Source: Clavibacter sepedonicus
Lineage (GTDB): Bacteria; Actinomycetota; Actinomycetes; Actinomycetales; Microbacteriaceae
Direction of reading: 5' to 3'
Length of the DNA stretch: 64,000 nucleotides
Assembly: GCF_000069225.1 (NCBI RefSeq)
Contig: NC_010407.1
Coordinates: 2,170,001 to 2,234,000, forward strand
The notes below the pieces were generated by a model. The model made no database searches and was not told where the DNA came from. It was given only the letters and a program-made list of their open reading frames with translations. A program made the position numbers and the translations under genes. This document shows, in pieces, positions 17,924 through 32,334 of the stretch. The stretch's first letter is position 1. Each line of letters opens with the position of its first letter.

Positions 17924-19204
17924 TCAGCCGCCGATGCCGATCGGCTGGGTCGTCAGCCGCTGGCCGTCGGTCAACCGGCGGGATCCGCGCTGGTGCCGGT
18001 CGAGCCCGAAGGCCGCGAGCGCGATGAGCAGGCCGGCCACGCTCAGCCCCACGCCGACGAGCGCGGGCGACGTGTAGCCGAGACCTGCCGCCACCGTGAC
18101 CCCGCCGAGCGCCGCACCGACCGCGTTGCCCGTGTTGAGCGCCGAGTGGTTGAGGGCTGCGGCGATGGACTGCGAGTCGTGCGCCACGTCCATCAGCCGG
18201 ATCTGGATCCCGGGCGACAGCGCCGCCGCCGACCCGCCGATGAGGAACAGGGACACGAAGAGCCCGACCGGGTTCGACGCGGTGAGCACCAGCCCCACGA
18301 GCGAGAGGATGAGCAGCCCGAACAGGGACAGCAGCGCGGCCTTCACGTCGCGATCCGCCCACCAGCCACCCGCGAGGTTGCCGACCGTCATACCGAGGCC
18401 GACGACCACGAGAGCCAGCGGCACGGACCACTCCGGAAGCCCGGTCACCTCGGTGACCATGGGCGACACGAAGGTGTAGACGGCGAAGAACCCGCCGAAG
18501 CCGATCGCGCCGATGAGGAGCGCGAGCCACACCTGCAGCCGCGTGAACGCCCGGAGCTCGCGCCGGAGCGTCGCCTCGGGGTTGCCGGCCTGCGCGGGCA
18601 CGGCCAGGAGGACCGCGACGAAGGTGGCGGCGAAGATCGCGGCGACGACGAGGTACGCGACCCGCCAGCCCGCGTTCTGCCCGATCCACGTGACGATGGG
18701 CACGCCGATCACGTTGGCGATGGTGAGCCCCGCGAGCACGAAGGCGACGCCCCGGGCGCGCTTGCCCTCCCCCATGAGCTGCGCGGCGACGAGCGAGGCG
18801 ATCCCGAAGTAGGCGCCGTGCGGCAGCCCCGCGACGAAGCGGGCGAGGACCACGAGGCCGAAGCTCGGGAGGATCGCGCTGAGCACGGTGCCGAGCGTGA
18901 AGGCCAGCAGCAGCCAGAGCAGGAGCTTGCGCCGGGGCGCCCGCGCCGACGCGGCGGCGATGGTCGGCGCGCCCACCACGACGCCGAGGGCGTAGGCGCT
19001 GATCAGCGTGCCGGCCTGCGCGTTGGCGGCCTCCGTCGAGCGCGCGGCCACCTCGGGCAGCAGGTCGGATGCGAGCTGCGGCAGGAGCCCCATGGCGACG
19101 AACTCGGTGGTGCCGATGGCGAATCCGCCCATCGCGAGGGCGAGCAGGGCGATGCGGACGCGGGCCGGCGACAGCGTCGCCTGCCCGGAGGAGGGGGGAT
19201 TCAC
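17924..19204 (-). CDS. DHA1-type MFS exporter (AraJ/YdhP-like)
   Basis: 426-residue, 12-segment major facilitator protein. The N-terminal GTTEFVAMGLLP motif of the sugar/drug exporter subgroup is present, with GAPTIAAASARAPRRKLLL as the loop 2-3 motif and LARFVAGLPHGAYFG in helix 4. Substrate unknown; relatives export arabinose, purine analogues or drugs. The GTG at 19204 is preceded by a -10-like TAGGCT with 6 nt between, suggesting a leaderless message. It converges on the second response regulator with only 16 nt between stops. Confidence 0.88.
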   Translation of the reverse strand: MNPPSSGQATLSPARVRIALLALAMGGFAIGTTEFVAMGLLPQLASDLLPEVAARSTEAANAQAGTLISAYALGVVVGAPTIAAASARAPRRKLLLWLLLAFTLGTVLSAILPSFGLVVLARFVAGLPHGAYFGIASLVAAQLMGEGKRARGVAFVLAGLTIANVIGVPIVTWIGQNAGWRVAYLVVAAIFAATFVAVLLAVPAQAGNPEATLRRELRAFTRLQVWLALLIGAIGFGGFFAVYTFVSPMVTEVTGLPEWSVPLALVVVGLGMTVGNLAGGWWADRDVKAALLSLFGLLILSLVGLVLTASNPVGLFVSLFLIGGSAAALSPGIQIRLMDVAHDSQSIAAALNHSALNTGNAVGAALGGVTVAAGLGYTSPALVGVGLSVAGLLIALAAFGLDRHQRGSRRLTDGQRLTTQPIGIGG

Positions 19205-19210
19205 CCGACG

Positions 19211-19216
19211 AGCCTA
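19211..19216 (-). promoter_or_regulatory. -10 hexamer of predicted leaderless MFS transcript
   Basis: Minus-strand TAGGCT, 6 nt, then the GTG at 19204. Confidence 0.5.
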
Positions 19217-19242
19217 CCGGCGGTCGGGATGCGGGCCGGTGG

Positions 19243-19560
19243 TCAGTCGGAGGCGCCGCGGGCGTCGAGCGCCTTCTCCAGGCGCTCGAGCTTCCCGGTC
19301 AGCTCGCCCGCGTAGCCGGGACGGATGTCGGCCTTGAGGACGAGCGCGACCCGCGTCCCGAACGGCGCGACGGCCTCGGTGGCGCGGCGGACGACGTCGA
19401 AGACCTCGTCCCAGTCGCCCTCGATCGTGGTGAACATGGCGTCGGTGCGGTTCGGCAGGCCGGACGCGCGGACCACGGCCACCGCGGCGGCCACGGCGTC
19501 GTGCACGGAGGCGTCGGGAGCGTCGCCCCCGCTGGGTGCGACGGAGAAGGCGACGAGCAT
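19243..19560 (-). CDS. Thiamine-binding protein, MTH1187/YkoF-like (DUF77)
   Basis: 105-residue small ferredoxin-like fold protein. It has the family start (MLVAFSVAPSG), the GLPNRTDAMFTTIEGDWDEV segment and FGTRVALVLKADIRPG. Family members bind thiamine or related pyrimidines and assemble as tetramers. ATG 19560 follows CGGGAG. It is divergent from yceI across about 205 bp that I could not assign beyond ordinary promoter space. Confidence 0.82.
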   Translation of the reverse strand: MLVAFSVAPSGGDAPDASVHDAVAAAVAVVRASGLPNRTDAMFTTIEGDWDEVFDVVRRATEAVAPFGTRVALVLKADIRPGYAGELTGKLERLEKALDARGASD

Positions 19561-19765
19561 GGGGACTCCCGGGGTTCGACGGCGGCGGCGCTCCGGGCGG
19601 GTGCCCGGCCGGCGTCCGGCTGTGGGATCAGGGTACGACGGCGGCGACGCCTGTGGACGGAGGCCGACGCCGGGGGCGGCCTCCGGCGAGACTGCCCGAG
19701 TACTTGAAAGTTCACAGAACGGGTGGGGCGCAGCGCCCGCCCGCATCGCACGGAGGAGCAGCGCC

Positions 19766-20446
19766 ATGGACAAGAAAACGAAGATCATCATCGGGGTCGC
19801 GGGCGGCGTGGTCGTCCTCGTCGGCGCCTTCGCGGCGTTCGGCGATCCCATCTACAAGCAGCTGGCGGGCACGCCCGACGCCGCCCCGACCCTGGCGTCG
19901 ACGCCGGCGGCCGGTGGCGCGCTCGGCGACCTGTCCGGCGACTGGACCGTCGGCGGATCCTCCTACGCCGGATACCGCGTCGACGAGGTGCTGAACGGAA
20001 CGCCCGTCACGGTCAACGGCCGGACGGACGCCGTCACGGGCGACATCACGGTCGCCGGATCCCAGGTCACCAAGGGCACCATGACGGTCGACGTCACCAA
20101 GATCGCCACGGACCAGCCGCCGCGCGACGCGTACTTCCAGAACGTGGCGATGGCGACGGGCGACTTCCCGACCGCCACCTTCACGCTCACGCAGCCGATC
20201 GCCGCCGACGGCGTCGAGGCGGGCGTCCCGGCGACGTACGACGTGACCGGCGACCTGACCCTGCACGGCGTGACGAAGAGCGTGACCGCGCAGATGCAGG
20301 CGAGCTTCACGTCGGACGGCGGACAGATCGTGGGCTCCATCCCGATCACGTTCCAGGACTTCGGGGTCCAGGCCCCGAGCCTCGGCTTCGTGACGGTCGA
20401 GGACCACGGCTCCGTCGAGTTCTCGCTCGACGTCGCGAAGGCCTAG
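19766..20446 (+). CDS. YceI-family protein with membrane anchor
   Basis: 226-residue protein with an N-terminal signal anchor (residues 5-26, [19 protein letters not shown]), a short Ala/Pro/Thr linker, and a YceI lipocalin-like domain from about residue 52: [28 protein letters not shown] and [13 protein letters not shown]. YceI proteins bind long isoprenoid or amide lipids outside the cytoplasm. ATG 19766 is preceded by GGAGGAG. Its TAG overlaps the opposite nnrD TAG within the same CTAG. Confidence 0.9.
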   Translation: MDKKTKIIIGVAGGVVVLVGAFAAFGDPIYKQLAGTPDAAPTLASTPAAGGALGDLSGDWTVGGSSYAGYRVDEVLNGTPVTVNGRTDAVTGDITVAGSQVTKGTMTVDVTKIATDQPPRDAYFQNVAMATGDFPTATFTLTQPIAADGVEAGVPATYDVTGDLTLHGVTKSVTAQMQASFTSDGGQIVGSIPITFQDFGVQAPSLGFVTVEDHGSVEFSLDVAKA

Positions 20447-21321
20447 CCGCCGGATCCCGCCAGCGTCTCCCGCACGGCCCTCGGCATCGCCTCGGCGACG
20501 TCGAGGGCCGTGATCGGTCCGCCGCCGGATGCGAGGTCGCCCGCCCGACCGTGCAGCCACGCGGCGGCCGCGGCGACCTCGGCGAGGGCGGCCAGGGGAT
20601 CCGGCGCGTCGGCGACCCGCGCGGACGCCCCGGCGACGAGCGCACCCAGCGCACCGCCCAGGACGTCCCCGGAGCCCGCCGTCGCGAGCCACGGCGTCCC
20701 CGCCCGCACCGCGATGCGCGCGGACCCGCCGACGACGAAGGTGGTCGCGCCCTTCAGCATCACGCACACGCCGAGCTCCCGCGCGGCGCGCTCCGCCCAG
20801 CCCGGCGCGTCCGCCGCGATCTCCTCGGCCGACGCCCGGATGCCGGCGCCGTCGAGCAGCCGCGACAGCTCGCGGAAGTGCGGCGTGACGATGACGGGGC
20901 CGGTCGCGCGTCCCACGAGGTCCAGCGCGCCCGCGTCGACGACCGACGGGAGGCCCTGCCGGAGCGCGGCGACGATGGCGTCGGCCGCGGCGTCGTCGCG
21001 GTGCGCCTGGTCCATGCCGGAACCGACGAGCCACGCCTGCACGCGCCCGTCCGCCGTGACGACCTCGGGGCGGCGGGCGAGCACCGAGGCGGACGCGCCC
21101 GCGGGGCCGAGGTACCGGATCATGCCGACGCCCGTGCGCGCGGCCGCCTCGACACCGAGGACAGCCGCGCCCGGGTACCGGTCGGATCCCGTCCGGACGC
21201 CGAGCACGCCGCGCGTGTACTTGTCGTCGTCGTCCCGCGGAAGGCGGATCGCCCGGCGCGTGCGCTCGGCGTCCTGCCGGATCCAGCCGTCGGGCGCGTG
21301 GTCGTGGTGCGCGTCGCTCAT
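20443..21321 (-). CDS. nnrD: ADP-dependent (S)-NAD(P)H-hydrate dehydratase
   Basis: Ribokinase-like repair enzyme that turns damaged NAD(P)HX back into NAD(P)H using ADP. The 292-residue protein has the domain typical of the C-terminal half of Yje[20 protein letters not shown], the VGSGM loop, [28 protein letters not shown] and [11 protein letters not shown]. No epimerase domain is fused; that partner must be elsewhere. ATG 21321 is preceded by TATCGT and GAGGGC, so it is leaderless or uses GAGGG. The 3' end shares 4 nt with convergent yceI. Confidence 0.92.
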   Translation of the reverse strand: MSDAHHDHAPDGWIRQDAERTRRAIRLPRDDDDKYTRGVLGVRTGSDRYPGAAVLGVEAAARTGVGMIRYLGPAGASASVLARRPEVVTADGRVQAWLVGSGMDQAHRDDAAADAIVAALRQGLPSVVDAGALDLVGRATGPVIVTPHFRELSRLLDGAGIRASAEEIAADAPGWAERAARELGVCVMLKGATTFVVGGSARIAVRAGTPWLATAGSGDVLGGALGALVAGASARVADAPDPLAALAEVAAAAAWLHGRAGDLASGGGPITALDVAEAMPRAVRETLAGSGG

Positions 21322-21327
21322 GCCCTC

Positions 21328-21333
21328 ACGATA
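21328..21333 (-). promoter_or_regulatory. -10 hexamer of predicted leaderless nnrD transcript
   Basis: Minus-strand TATCGT followed by 6 nt and the ATG at 21321. Confidence 0.45.
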
Positions 21334-21456
21334 GGCGCGCGGGAATGCGGCGACCGCGCCGGGCCTTGGGACCATGAGGCCTTGCGAGGCCCTCCGCCCG
21401 TCCCCGCGCGCCGAGTCCCCCTCGGGATCCGCGGCCGCCCGCCTGGAAGGATCCCC

Positions 21457-22536
21457 ATGACCACGTCCCCGCTCTTCGAGCCGATCACCGTCCGCGGCGT
21501 CACCGCGCGCAACCGCATCTGGGTCGCGCCGATGTGCCAGTACAGCATCGACGCGCGAAACGGCGTGCCGGGTGCGTGGCACCTCGCGCACCTTGGCTCG
21601 TTCGCCCGCGGCGGCGCGGGGCTCGTGATGGCGGAGGCAACCGGCGTCAGCCCGGAGGCGCGCATCACGCCCGAGGACACCGGCATCTGGGACGACGCGC
21701 AGCGCGACGCGTGGAAGCCGATCGTCGACTTCATCCACGAGATGGGCGCGGTCGCCGCGATCCAGCTCGCGCACGCGGGCCGCAAGGCCTCCACCTACTC
21801 GTTCTCCGGACGCGGCACCATGCCGGCCGAGGAGGGCGGCTGGGAGACGGTCGCCCCGTCCGCCGAGCCGTTCCCCGGCTATGGGACGCCCGTCGCGCTC
21901 GACGCCGCCGGAATCCGGAAGGTCGTCGACGACTTCGCCGCGGCCGCCCGCCGCTCCGTCGACGCCGGCTTCGACGTGCTCGAGCTGCACGCCGCCCACG
22001 GCTACCTCCTGCACCAGTTCCTCTCCCCGCTGAGCAACCACCGCGACGACGAGTTCGGCGGCAGCCTCGAGAACCGGGCGCGCCTGCTGCTCCAGGTGAT
22101 CGACGCCGTGCGCGCCGAGGTCCCCGACGCACCGCTCCTCGTGCGCTTCTCCGCCACCGACTGGGCGGGCGACGCCGGCTGGGACGAGCAGCAGACCGCG
22201 ACGGTCGCCGCCTGGGCCGCCGAGCACGGCGCCGACTTCTTCGACATCTCCACGGGCGGCAACACCACGGGCGTCACGATCCCCGTCGCCCCCGGCTACC
22301 AGGTGCCGTTCGCCGAGTACGTCAAGGAGCACGCGAAGGTCGCGCTCAACGCGGTCGGCCTCATCACCGAGCCCGCGCAGGCCGAGGCCGTCGTGGCCGA
22401 GGGCCGTGCGGACGCCGTGATGCTCGGCCGCGAGATGCTCCGCGACCCGCACTTCGCGCTGCGGGCCGCGCACGAGCTGGGCGTCGAGATCGACTACTGG
22501 CCCAAGCAGTACGACCGGGCGCGCTGGGCCGCCTGA
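21457..22536 (+). CDS. Old yellow enzyme family NADH:flavin oxidoreductase (YqjM-like)
   Basis: 359-residue FMN enzyme that reduces activated C=C bonds. It has the redox-tuning cysteine in APMCQYS (Cys27, as in YqjM), the active-site histidines in [17 protein letters not shown], the [12 protein letters not shown] fingerprint and an FMN phosphate site near [16 protein letters not shown]. Start ATG 21457 follows GGAAGGA. Physiological substrate unknown; oxidative-stress enones are typical. It is followed by a strong hairpin at 22551-22592. Confidence 0.93.
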   Translation: MTTSPLFEPITVRGVTARNRIWVAPMCQYSIDARNGVPGAWHLAHLGSFARGGAGLVMAEATGVSPEARITPEDTGIWDDAQRDAWKPIVDFIHEMGAVAAIQLAHAGRKASTYSFSGRGTMPAEEGGWETVAPSAEPFPGYGTPVALDAAGIRKVVDDFAAAARRSVDAGFDVLELHAAHGYLLHQFLSPLSNHRDDEFGGSLENRARLLLQVIDAVRAEVPDAPLLVRFSATDWAGDAGWDEQQTATVAAWAAEHGADFFDISTGGNTTGVTIPVAPGYQVPFAEYVKEHAKVALNAVGLITEPAQAEAVVAEGRADAVMLGREMLRDPHFALRAAHELGVEIDYWPKQYDRARWAA

Positions 22537-22550
22537 CCGCTGCCCCGCAC

Positions 22551-22592
22551 GACGACGGCCCGGCATCCCGCGAGGGGTGCCGGGCCGTCGTC
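22551..22592. terminator. Bidirectional hairpin terminator
   Basis: A near-perfect stem of about 19 bp (GACGACGGCCCGGCA pairing with TGCCGGGCCGTCGTC, plus TCCC/GGGG) around a GCGA loop lies between two convergent genes. There is no strong U-run, common in this GC-rich group. Confidence 0.75.
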
Positions 22593-22602
22593 ACGCGTGC
22601 GG

Positions 22603-23646
22603 TCAGGCCCGCCGGGTGGCGTCCTGCACCTCGCCGACGAGCTCCTCGATGATGTCCTCCAGGAACAGCACGCCCGTCGTCTCGCCCGCCTCCGTGAAGG
22701 CGCGGGCGAGGTGCGCGCCGGAGCGGCGCATCATCGCGAGGGCGTCCTCGAGCTCGGTGCCCTCGAAGACCGACACGAGCTGGCGGATCCGCTTGGTCGG
22801 CACCGGCCGCACGAACTCGCCGGCCTCGTCGAGGTCGATGACGTCCTTGAGGTGCAGGTAGCCGGTCGGCTCCCCCGCCTCGTCCACGATCACGTACCGC
22901 GAGAAGCCGTGCCGGGCGACGGCGCGCTCGACCTCGGACGGCGACGCGGTCTCGGGCAGGCTCACGAGGGCGTCGAGCGGGATCGCGATGTCCTGCACCT
23001 TCTTGCCCGTGAACTCGAACGCCGCGGTGAGCGCACCGGTCCGGTCCTCCAGGAGCCCCTCGCGCGTCGACTGGTCGACGATCCCCTGCACCTCGTCGAG
23101 CGTGAACGCGCTCGCGGCCTCGTCCTTCGGCTCGACCTTGGCGATGCGGAGCACCGCGTTGGAGATCGCGTTCAGTGCCACGATGAGCGGCTTCACCACG
23201 CGCGCGATCCCGACGAGCGGCGGCGCGAGCAGCAGCGCCGCCCGGTCCGGAACCGAGAACGAGATGTTCTTCGGCACCATCTCGCCGAGCACCACGTGCA
23301 GGAACGACACGATCAGCAGCGCGATGACGAACGCGATCGTGGAGATCGCCTCCTCCGGCAGCCCGGTGGCGCCCAGCGGGATCTCCAGCAGGTGGTGGAT
23401 CGCCGGCTCGGACACGTTGAGGATCAGCAGCGAGCACACGGTGATGCCGAGCTGCGTGGTCGCGAGCATGAGCGTCGCGTGCTCCATCGCGAAGAGCGTG
23501 ATGCGTGCGGCGCGGCTGCCCTCCTCGGCGCGCGGCTCGATCTGGGACCGCTTCGCGGAGATGACCGCGAACTCGGCGCCGACGAAGAAGGCGTTGACGG
23601 CGAGCAGCACGACGAGCGCGATGATCCCCCCGGCGTACTCACCCAC
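22603..23646 (-). CDS. CNNM/DUF21-CBS membrane protein (second of tandem pair)
   Basis: 347-residue member of the hemolysin C / CorC / CNNM group. DUF21 membrane domain spans about residues 1-180 (ALVVLLAVNAFFVGAEFA; VVLGEMVPKNISFS), then a CBS pair (about 205-325; SRYVIVDEAGEPTGYLHLKD; GVLFLEDIIEELVGEV). It lacks the CorC_HlyC tail found in its neighbour. Relatives take part in magnesium or cobalt homeostasis. The GTG start overlaps the upstream gene by 8 nt and has AGGAG 8 nt before it, so translation is coupled. Confidence 0.88.
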   Translation of the reverse strand: MGEYAGGIIALVVLLAVNAFFVGAEFAVISAKRSQIEPRAEEGSRAARITLFAMEHATLMLATTQLGITVCSLLILNVSEPAIHHLLEIPLGATGLPEEAISTIAFVIALLIVSFLHVVLGEMVPKNISFSVPDRAALLLAPPLVGIARVVKPLIVALNAISNAVLRIAKVEPKDEAASAFTLDEVQGIVDQSTREGLLEDRTGALTAAFEFTGKKVQDIAIPLDALVSLPETASPSEVERAVARHGFSRYVIVDEAGEPTGYLHLKDVIDLDEAGEFVRPVPTKRIRQLVSVFEGTELEDALAMMRRSGAHLARAFTEAGETTGVLFLEDIIEELVGEVQDATRRA

Positions 23647-25069
23647 GGGACGGCTCCTTCCTCATCGCGGCGCGTTCCGCGTCCGCCTGTCGTCCGGCCT
23701 CGCGGCCGGCCTCCCGCTCGGCCTGGCGGTCCGCCTGGCGCTCGGCGCGCGTGGTGCCCACCGCGGTGGCGACCGGCACGGGGACGGGCGTGAAGCGGAT
23801 CCGGTCGATGCGCCGGCCGTCGAGCCGCTCGACCCGGAGCGTTCCGGTCTCGAGCTCCAGCTCGTCGCCCACGACGGGAAGGCGGCCGAGCTCGCTCATG
23901 ACGAAGCCGGCCGCGGTCTCGTACGGACCCTCGTCGGGGATGCGCAGGCCCGTGCGCTCGAGGAGCTCGTCGGGCCGCAGCATGCCGGGGAAGGTGAGCG
24001 AGTCGCGCGAGCGGACGACGCCCGCACGCGTGCGGTCGTGCTCGTCGGCGAGCTCGCCGACCAGCTCCTCGACGAGGTCCTCGAGCGTCGCGACCCCGGC
24101 CGTGCCGCCGTACTCGTCGACGACCACCGCCATCTGGAAGCCGCGCCCGCGCAGCTCGCCCAGGAGGTCGTCGAGCTTCATCGTCTCGGGCACGCGGATC
24201 GCCTCGGACTGCAGGGCGGTGACGGGCACCTGCGCGCGCTTCTCGCGCGGCACGGCCACGGCCTGCTTGACGTGCACGAGGCCGATGACGTCGTCGACGC
24301 CGTCGTCCGTGACGGGGAAGCGCGAGTAGCCGGTGGTCATGGCGAGCTCGATCACGGTCTGCGCGCTGTCCGTGCGCTCCACCGACTTCACGCGCAGGCG
24401 CGGCGTCATGACGTCGGAGGCCGTGAGGTCGGCGAACCGCAGCGTCCGGCTGAGCAGCATCGCCGTGTCGTCCTCGAGGAGGCCGGCGAGCGCGGAGCGG
24501 CGGACGAGCGAGGACAGCTCCTCGGCGGAGCGCGCGCCCGACAGCTCCTCCTTCGGCTCGATGCCGACGAGCCGCAGGATCCCGTTCGCGCTGTTGTTGA
24601 GCAGCAGCACGGCGGGCTTGAACACCGTGGTGAACAGGGTCTGGAAGGGGATCACGAGCTTGGCCGTCTCGCGCGGCAAGGCCAGCGCGAAGTTCTTGGG
24701 CACGAGCTCGCCGATGATCATCGACAGCAGGGTCGCGACGACGAGCGCCACCACGGTCGCGACCGGGGAGACGAGGCCCTCGGCGAGGCCGGCGGACGTC
24801 AGCGGACCGGCGAGCAGCAGGCTGAGCGTCGGCTCCATCGTGTATCCGGCGAGCAGCGTCGTCAGCGTGATGCCGAGCTGGGCGCTGGAGAGGTGGGTCG
24901 AGGTGATGCGGAGCGCGCGGATCGGCGGGCCGAGCCGCTTCTCGCCGCGCTCCTGGCGCTTCTCGAGGTCGGAGCGGTCGAGGTTCACGAGCGCGAACTC
25001 GCTGGCGACGAAGAGGCCGGTGCCGAGGGTCAGGACGAGACCCACGGCCAGGAGGAGCCATTCATGCAC
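23639..25069 (-). CDS. CNNM/DUF21-CBS-CorC membrane protein (first of tandem pair)
   Basis: 476-residue protein with DUF21 membrane domain (about 1-190; LFVASEFALVNLDRSDL; IIGELVPKNFALALP), CBS pair (about 205-330; DVMTPRLRV; MAVVVDEYGGTAGVATLED) and a CorC_HlyC transporter-associated domain (about 345-430). A charged Arg/Ala/Glu tail ends it (AERQADRQAEREAGREAG), likely disordered. Start is GTG 25069 with GGAG 8 nt upstream. Probably works with its shorter neighbour in divalent-cation extrusion; inference from family. Confidence 0.88.
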   Translation of the reverse strand: MHEWLLLAVGLVLTLGTGLFVASEFALVNLDRSDLEKRQERGEKRLGPPIRALRITSTHLSSAQLGITLTTLLAGYTMEPTLSLLLAGPLTSAGLAEGLVSPVATVVALVVATLLSMIIGELVPKNFALALPRETAKLVIPFQTLFTTVFKPAVLLLNNSANGILRLVGIEPKEELSGARSAEELSSLVRRSALAGLLEDDTAMLLSRTLRFADLTASDVMTPRLRVKSVERTDSAQTVIELAMTTGYSRFPVTDDGVDDVIGLVHVKQAVAVPREKRAQVPVTALQSEAIRVPETMKLDDLLGELRGRGFQMAVVVDEYGGTAGVATLEDLVEELVGELADEHDRTRAGVVRSRDSLTFPGMLRPDELLERTGLRIPDEGPYETAAGFVMSELGRLPVVGDELELETGTLRVERLDGRRIDRIRFTPVPVPVATAVGTTRAERQADRQAEREAGREAGRQADAERAAMRKEPSRG

Positions 25070-25189
25070 GAGGGCGGCTCCGGGGAGCCGGGCGCGCGGC
25101 CGGCTTCAGTCGGAGGGGCGCGCGCAGCGGGGGTCTATGAGCAGGAGGAGGGTCGTCCATCGTCCATCGTCCGTCGAGCATACCGGGGC

Positions 25190-30627
<5,438 letters not shown>

Positions 30628-30655
30628 TCTCGCTGGGCTGACGCCCGGAACGACG

Positions 30656-30687
30656 AGAGGCCCGGGCCCCCAGGGGACCGGGCCTCT
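30656..30687 (+). terminator. Hairpin terminator after kgd
   Basis: A 10-bp stem AGAGGCCCGG / CCGGGCCTCT with a 12-nt C/G-rich loop begins about 28 nt past the kgd stop and is followed by TCG. It may also serve the convergent GNAT gene. Confidence 0.7.
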
Positions 30688-30728
30688 TCGCGTGCGGGCG
30701 GCTGAGCGGTCGAGCGCGCTGCCGGCGG

Positions 30729-31169
30729 TCAGCCGAGCTTCGAGTAGCGGATGCCGGACGCGTGGTAGCCGCGGCGGGCGTAGAACCGCGTGACGTTGTC
30801 GCGGGCCGCGGCCGACGTCGCGAGGAACCGCGTGGCACCGTGCTCGCGCGCCCACGCCTCGTAGTGGCGGATGAGGTCGGACCCGATGCCGCCGGCCTGG
30901 CGCCCCTCGCGCACGACCAGGATGATCAGCTGCGCGATGGGCTCGTCGTCGGCCAGGCCCCACATGAGGTGGCCGCCCGCGAGGCCCGCGATGTCGCCCG
31001 CGTCGTCGCGCACCACCCACGTCTCGTGTCCGGCGGCGGCCGTCATGCGGGAGAGCCGCGCGGCGACGCGCTCCTCGTCCACCTCGTAGTCGAGCAGCCG
31101 GAGCAGCTCGACGATGACGGTGAGGTCGGACGGGGAGGGCGTCCCGAGGGACTGGATCGCGTTGGTCAC
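30729..31169 (-). CDS. GNAT-family N-acetyltransferase
   Basis: 146-residue acetyltransferase with the acetyl-CoA pyrophosphate loop VREGRQAGGIGSDLI (motif A, Q/R-x-x-G-x-G/A) and the C-terminal AARDNVTRFYARRGYHASG motif. Substrate unknown. It starts at GTG 31169 and lies 34 nt downstream of the rsrA stop, in the same direction, so it may be read through from the sigR-rsrA operon; this would make it part of the thiol-stress set, an inference only. Confidence 0.88.
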   Translation of the reverse strand: MTNAIQSLGTPSPSDLTVIVELLRLLDYEVDEERVAARLSRMTAAAGHETWVVRDDAGDIAGLAGGHLMWGLADDEPIAQLIILVVREGRQAGGIGSDLIRHYEAWAREHGATRFLATSAAARDNVTRFYARRGYHASGIRYSKLG

Positions 31170-31203
31170 GTGCCGAGGTACCGGCCGCGCGCGATGCGTC
31201 CGG

Positions 31204-31446
31204 TCAGTGCGTGGCCTGGATCGCCCGCAGCTTCTCCATCACCTGCGTGCGCAGGTCCTCCGGGGCGGCCTCCGTGCACGCGCGGCGCACGGTGTCCCGC
31301 AGTACGACGCCGACGCGGTGCTCGCGCGCGCAGTCGGCGCAGTTCGCCATGTGCTCGCGGATGTCGGCGGCGTCCGCCTTGTCGAGCTCGTGGTGCAGAT
31401 ACTCCTCGAGATCCTTCTTGGCCTTGTCGCAGCCGCAGTCGCTCAT
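31204..31446 (-). CDS. rsrA: Zinc-binding anti-sigma factor, RsrA-like
   Basis: 80-residue ZAS-family anti-sigma factor. It has HMANCADC (His32-x3-Cys36-x2-Cys39) and two N-terminal cysteines (Cys4, Cys6), matching the redox-active zinc site by which RsrA releases SigR upon disulfide stress. The ATG overlaps the sigma-factor stop as ATGA, the usual coupled arrangement. Assignment rests on motif plus neighbour. Confidence 0.92.
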   Translation of the reverse strand: MSDCGCDKAKKDLEEYLHHELDKADAADIREHMANCADCAREHRVGVVLRDTVRRACTEAAPEDLRTQVMEKLRAIQATH

Positions 31447-32204
31447 TTGGTCGCTCCAGTGAGGTGCGCGGTGGAGATGCCCCGCTCGCGCGCGTAGTCG
31501 GACAGCAGGCTCCGCAGCATCCGGCGGCCGCGGTGCAGGCGGCTCATGACGGTGCCCACGGGGGTCTTCATGATGTCGGCGATCTCCTGGTAGGAGAAGC
31601 CCTCCACGTCCGCGAAGTAGACGGCCATCCGGAAGTCCTCCGGGATGGACTGCAGCGCGTCCTTGACGGTGCTGTCCGGGAGGTGGTCGATGGCCTCGGC
31701 CTCGGCGGAGCGCGTGGTGGTCGCGGTGGCGCTCGTCGCGCCGCCCAGCTGCCAGTCCTCGAGCTCGTCGATGGTGCCGTTGTAGGGGTCACGCTGCTTC
31801 TTGCGGTAGTTGTTGATGAAGGTGTTCGTGAGGATCCGGTACAGCCAGGCCTTGAGGTTCGTGCCCTGCTTGAACTGGTGGAAGGCCGTGTATGCCTTCA
31901 CGAACGTCTCCTGCACCAGGTCCTGCGCGTCGGCGGGGTTGCGCGTCATGCGCAGGCCCGCGGCGTAGAGCTGGTCGATGAACGGGAGCGCCTGCTCCTC
32001 GAAGAGCTCGCGGTTGTCGCCGGGCTGCGCGGGGCGCGGCTCCTCGACGACCGCCGCCTCGGCCTCCTGCTGGTCGGCCGCCTCCTCGGTGGAGGCCACG
32101 ACCGCCTCGACGACCGCGGCGGGCGCCGGGCGCGCGTCGCGATCGGCGTCGTCTGCTGCTGGAGCTGCGGGTGCGTCGTGACTGGTGTTCCCTGAATTCG
32201 CCAT
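31443..32204 (-). CDS. sigR: ECF sigma factor, SigR/SigH-like
   Basis: 253-residue group-IV sigma factor. Region 2 lies at about residues 80-145 ([37 protein letters not shown]) and region 4 at about 190-240 ([37 protein letters not shown]). This is the SigR group that controls thioredoxin and disulfide-stress genes. An N-terminal tail of ~65 residues, rich in Ala, Glu and Pro, precedes region 2. TAGAAT lies 8 nt before ATG 32204, so the message appears leaderless; a shorter isoform from an internal start is possible, as known for Streptomyces SigR. Divergent from aroA. Confidence 0.93.
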   Translation of the reverse strand: MANSGNTSHDAPAAPAADDADRDARPAPAAVVEAVVASTEEAADQQEAEAAVVEEPRPAQPGDNRELFEEQALPFIDQLYAAGLRMTRNPADAQDLVQETFVKAYTAFHQFKQGTNLKAWLYRILTNTFINNYRKKQRDPYNGTIDELEDWQLGGATSATATTTRSAEAEAIDHLPDSTVKDALQSIPEDFRMAVYFADVEGFSYQEIADIMKTPVGTVMSRLHRGRRMLRSLLSDYARERGISTAHLTGATK

Positions 32205-32212
32205 CAGGGCAG

Positions 32213-32218
32213 ATTCTA
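32213..32218 (-). promoter_or_regulatory. -10 hexamer of predicted leaderless sigR transcript
   Basis: Minus-strand TAGAAT, 8 nt, then the ATG at 32204. No GGAAT/GTT SigR autoregulatory motif was recognised. Confidence 0.45.
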
Positions 32219-32334
32219 CGGCGCGCACGAGCTCGACGGACGGGGCCGCCGGTGCTGTCCTCGTGATCACGGGTGATCCTTCCCGGCCCGGGATCCGGGC
32301 CTGCCGGACGCCTGCCCGGTACTCTGGTGAACCC

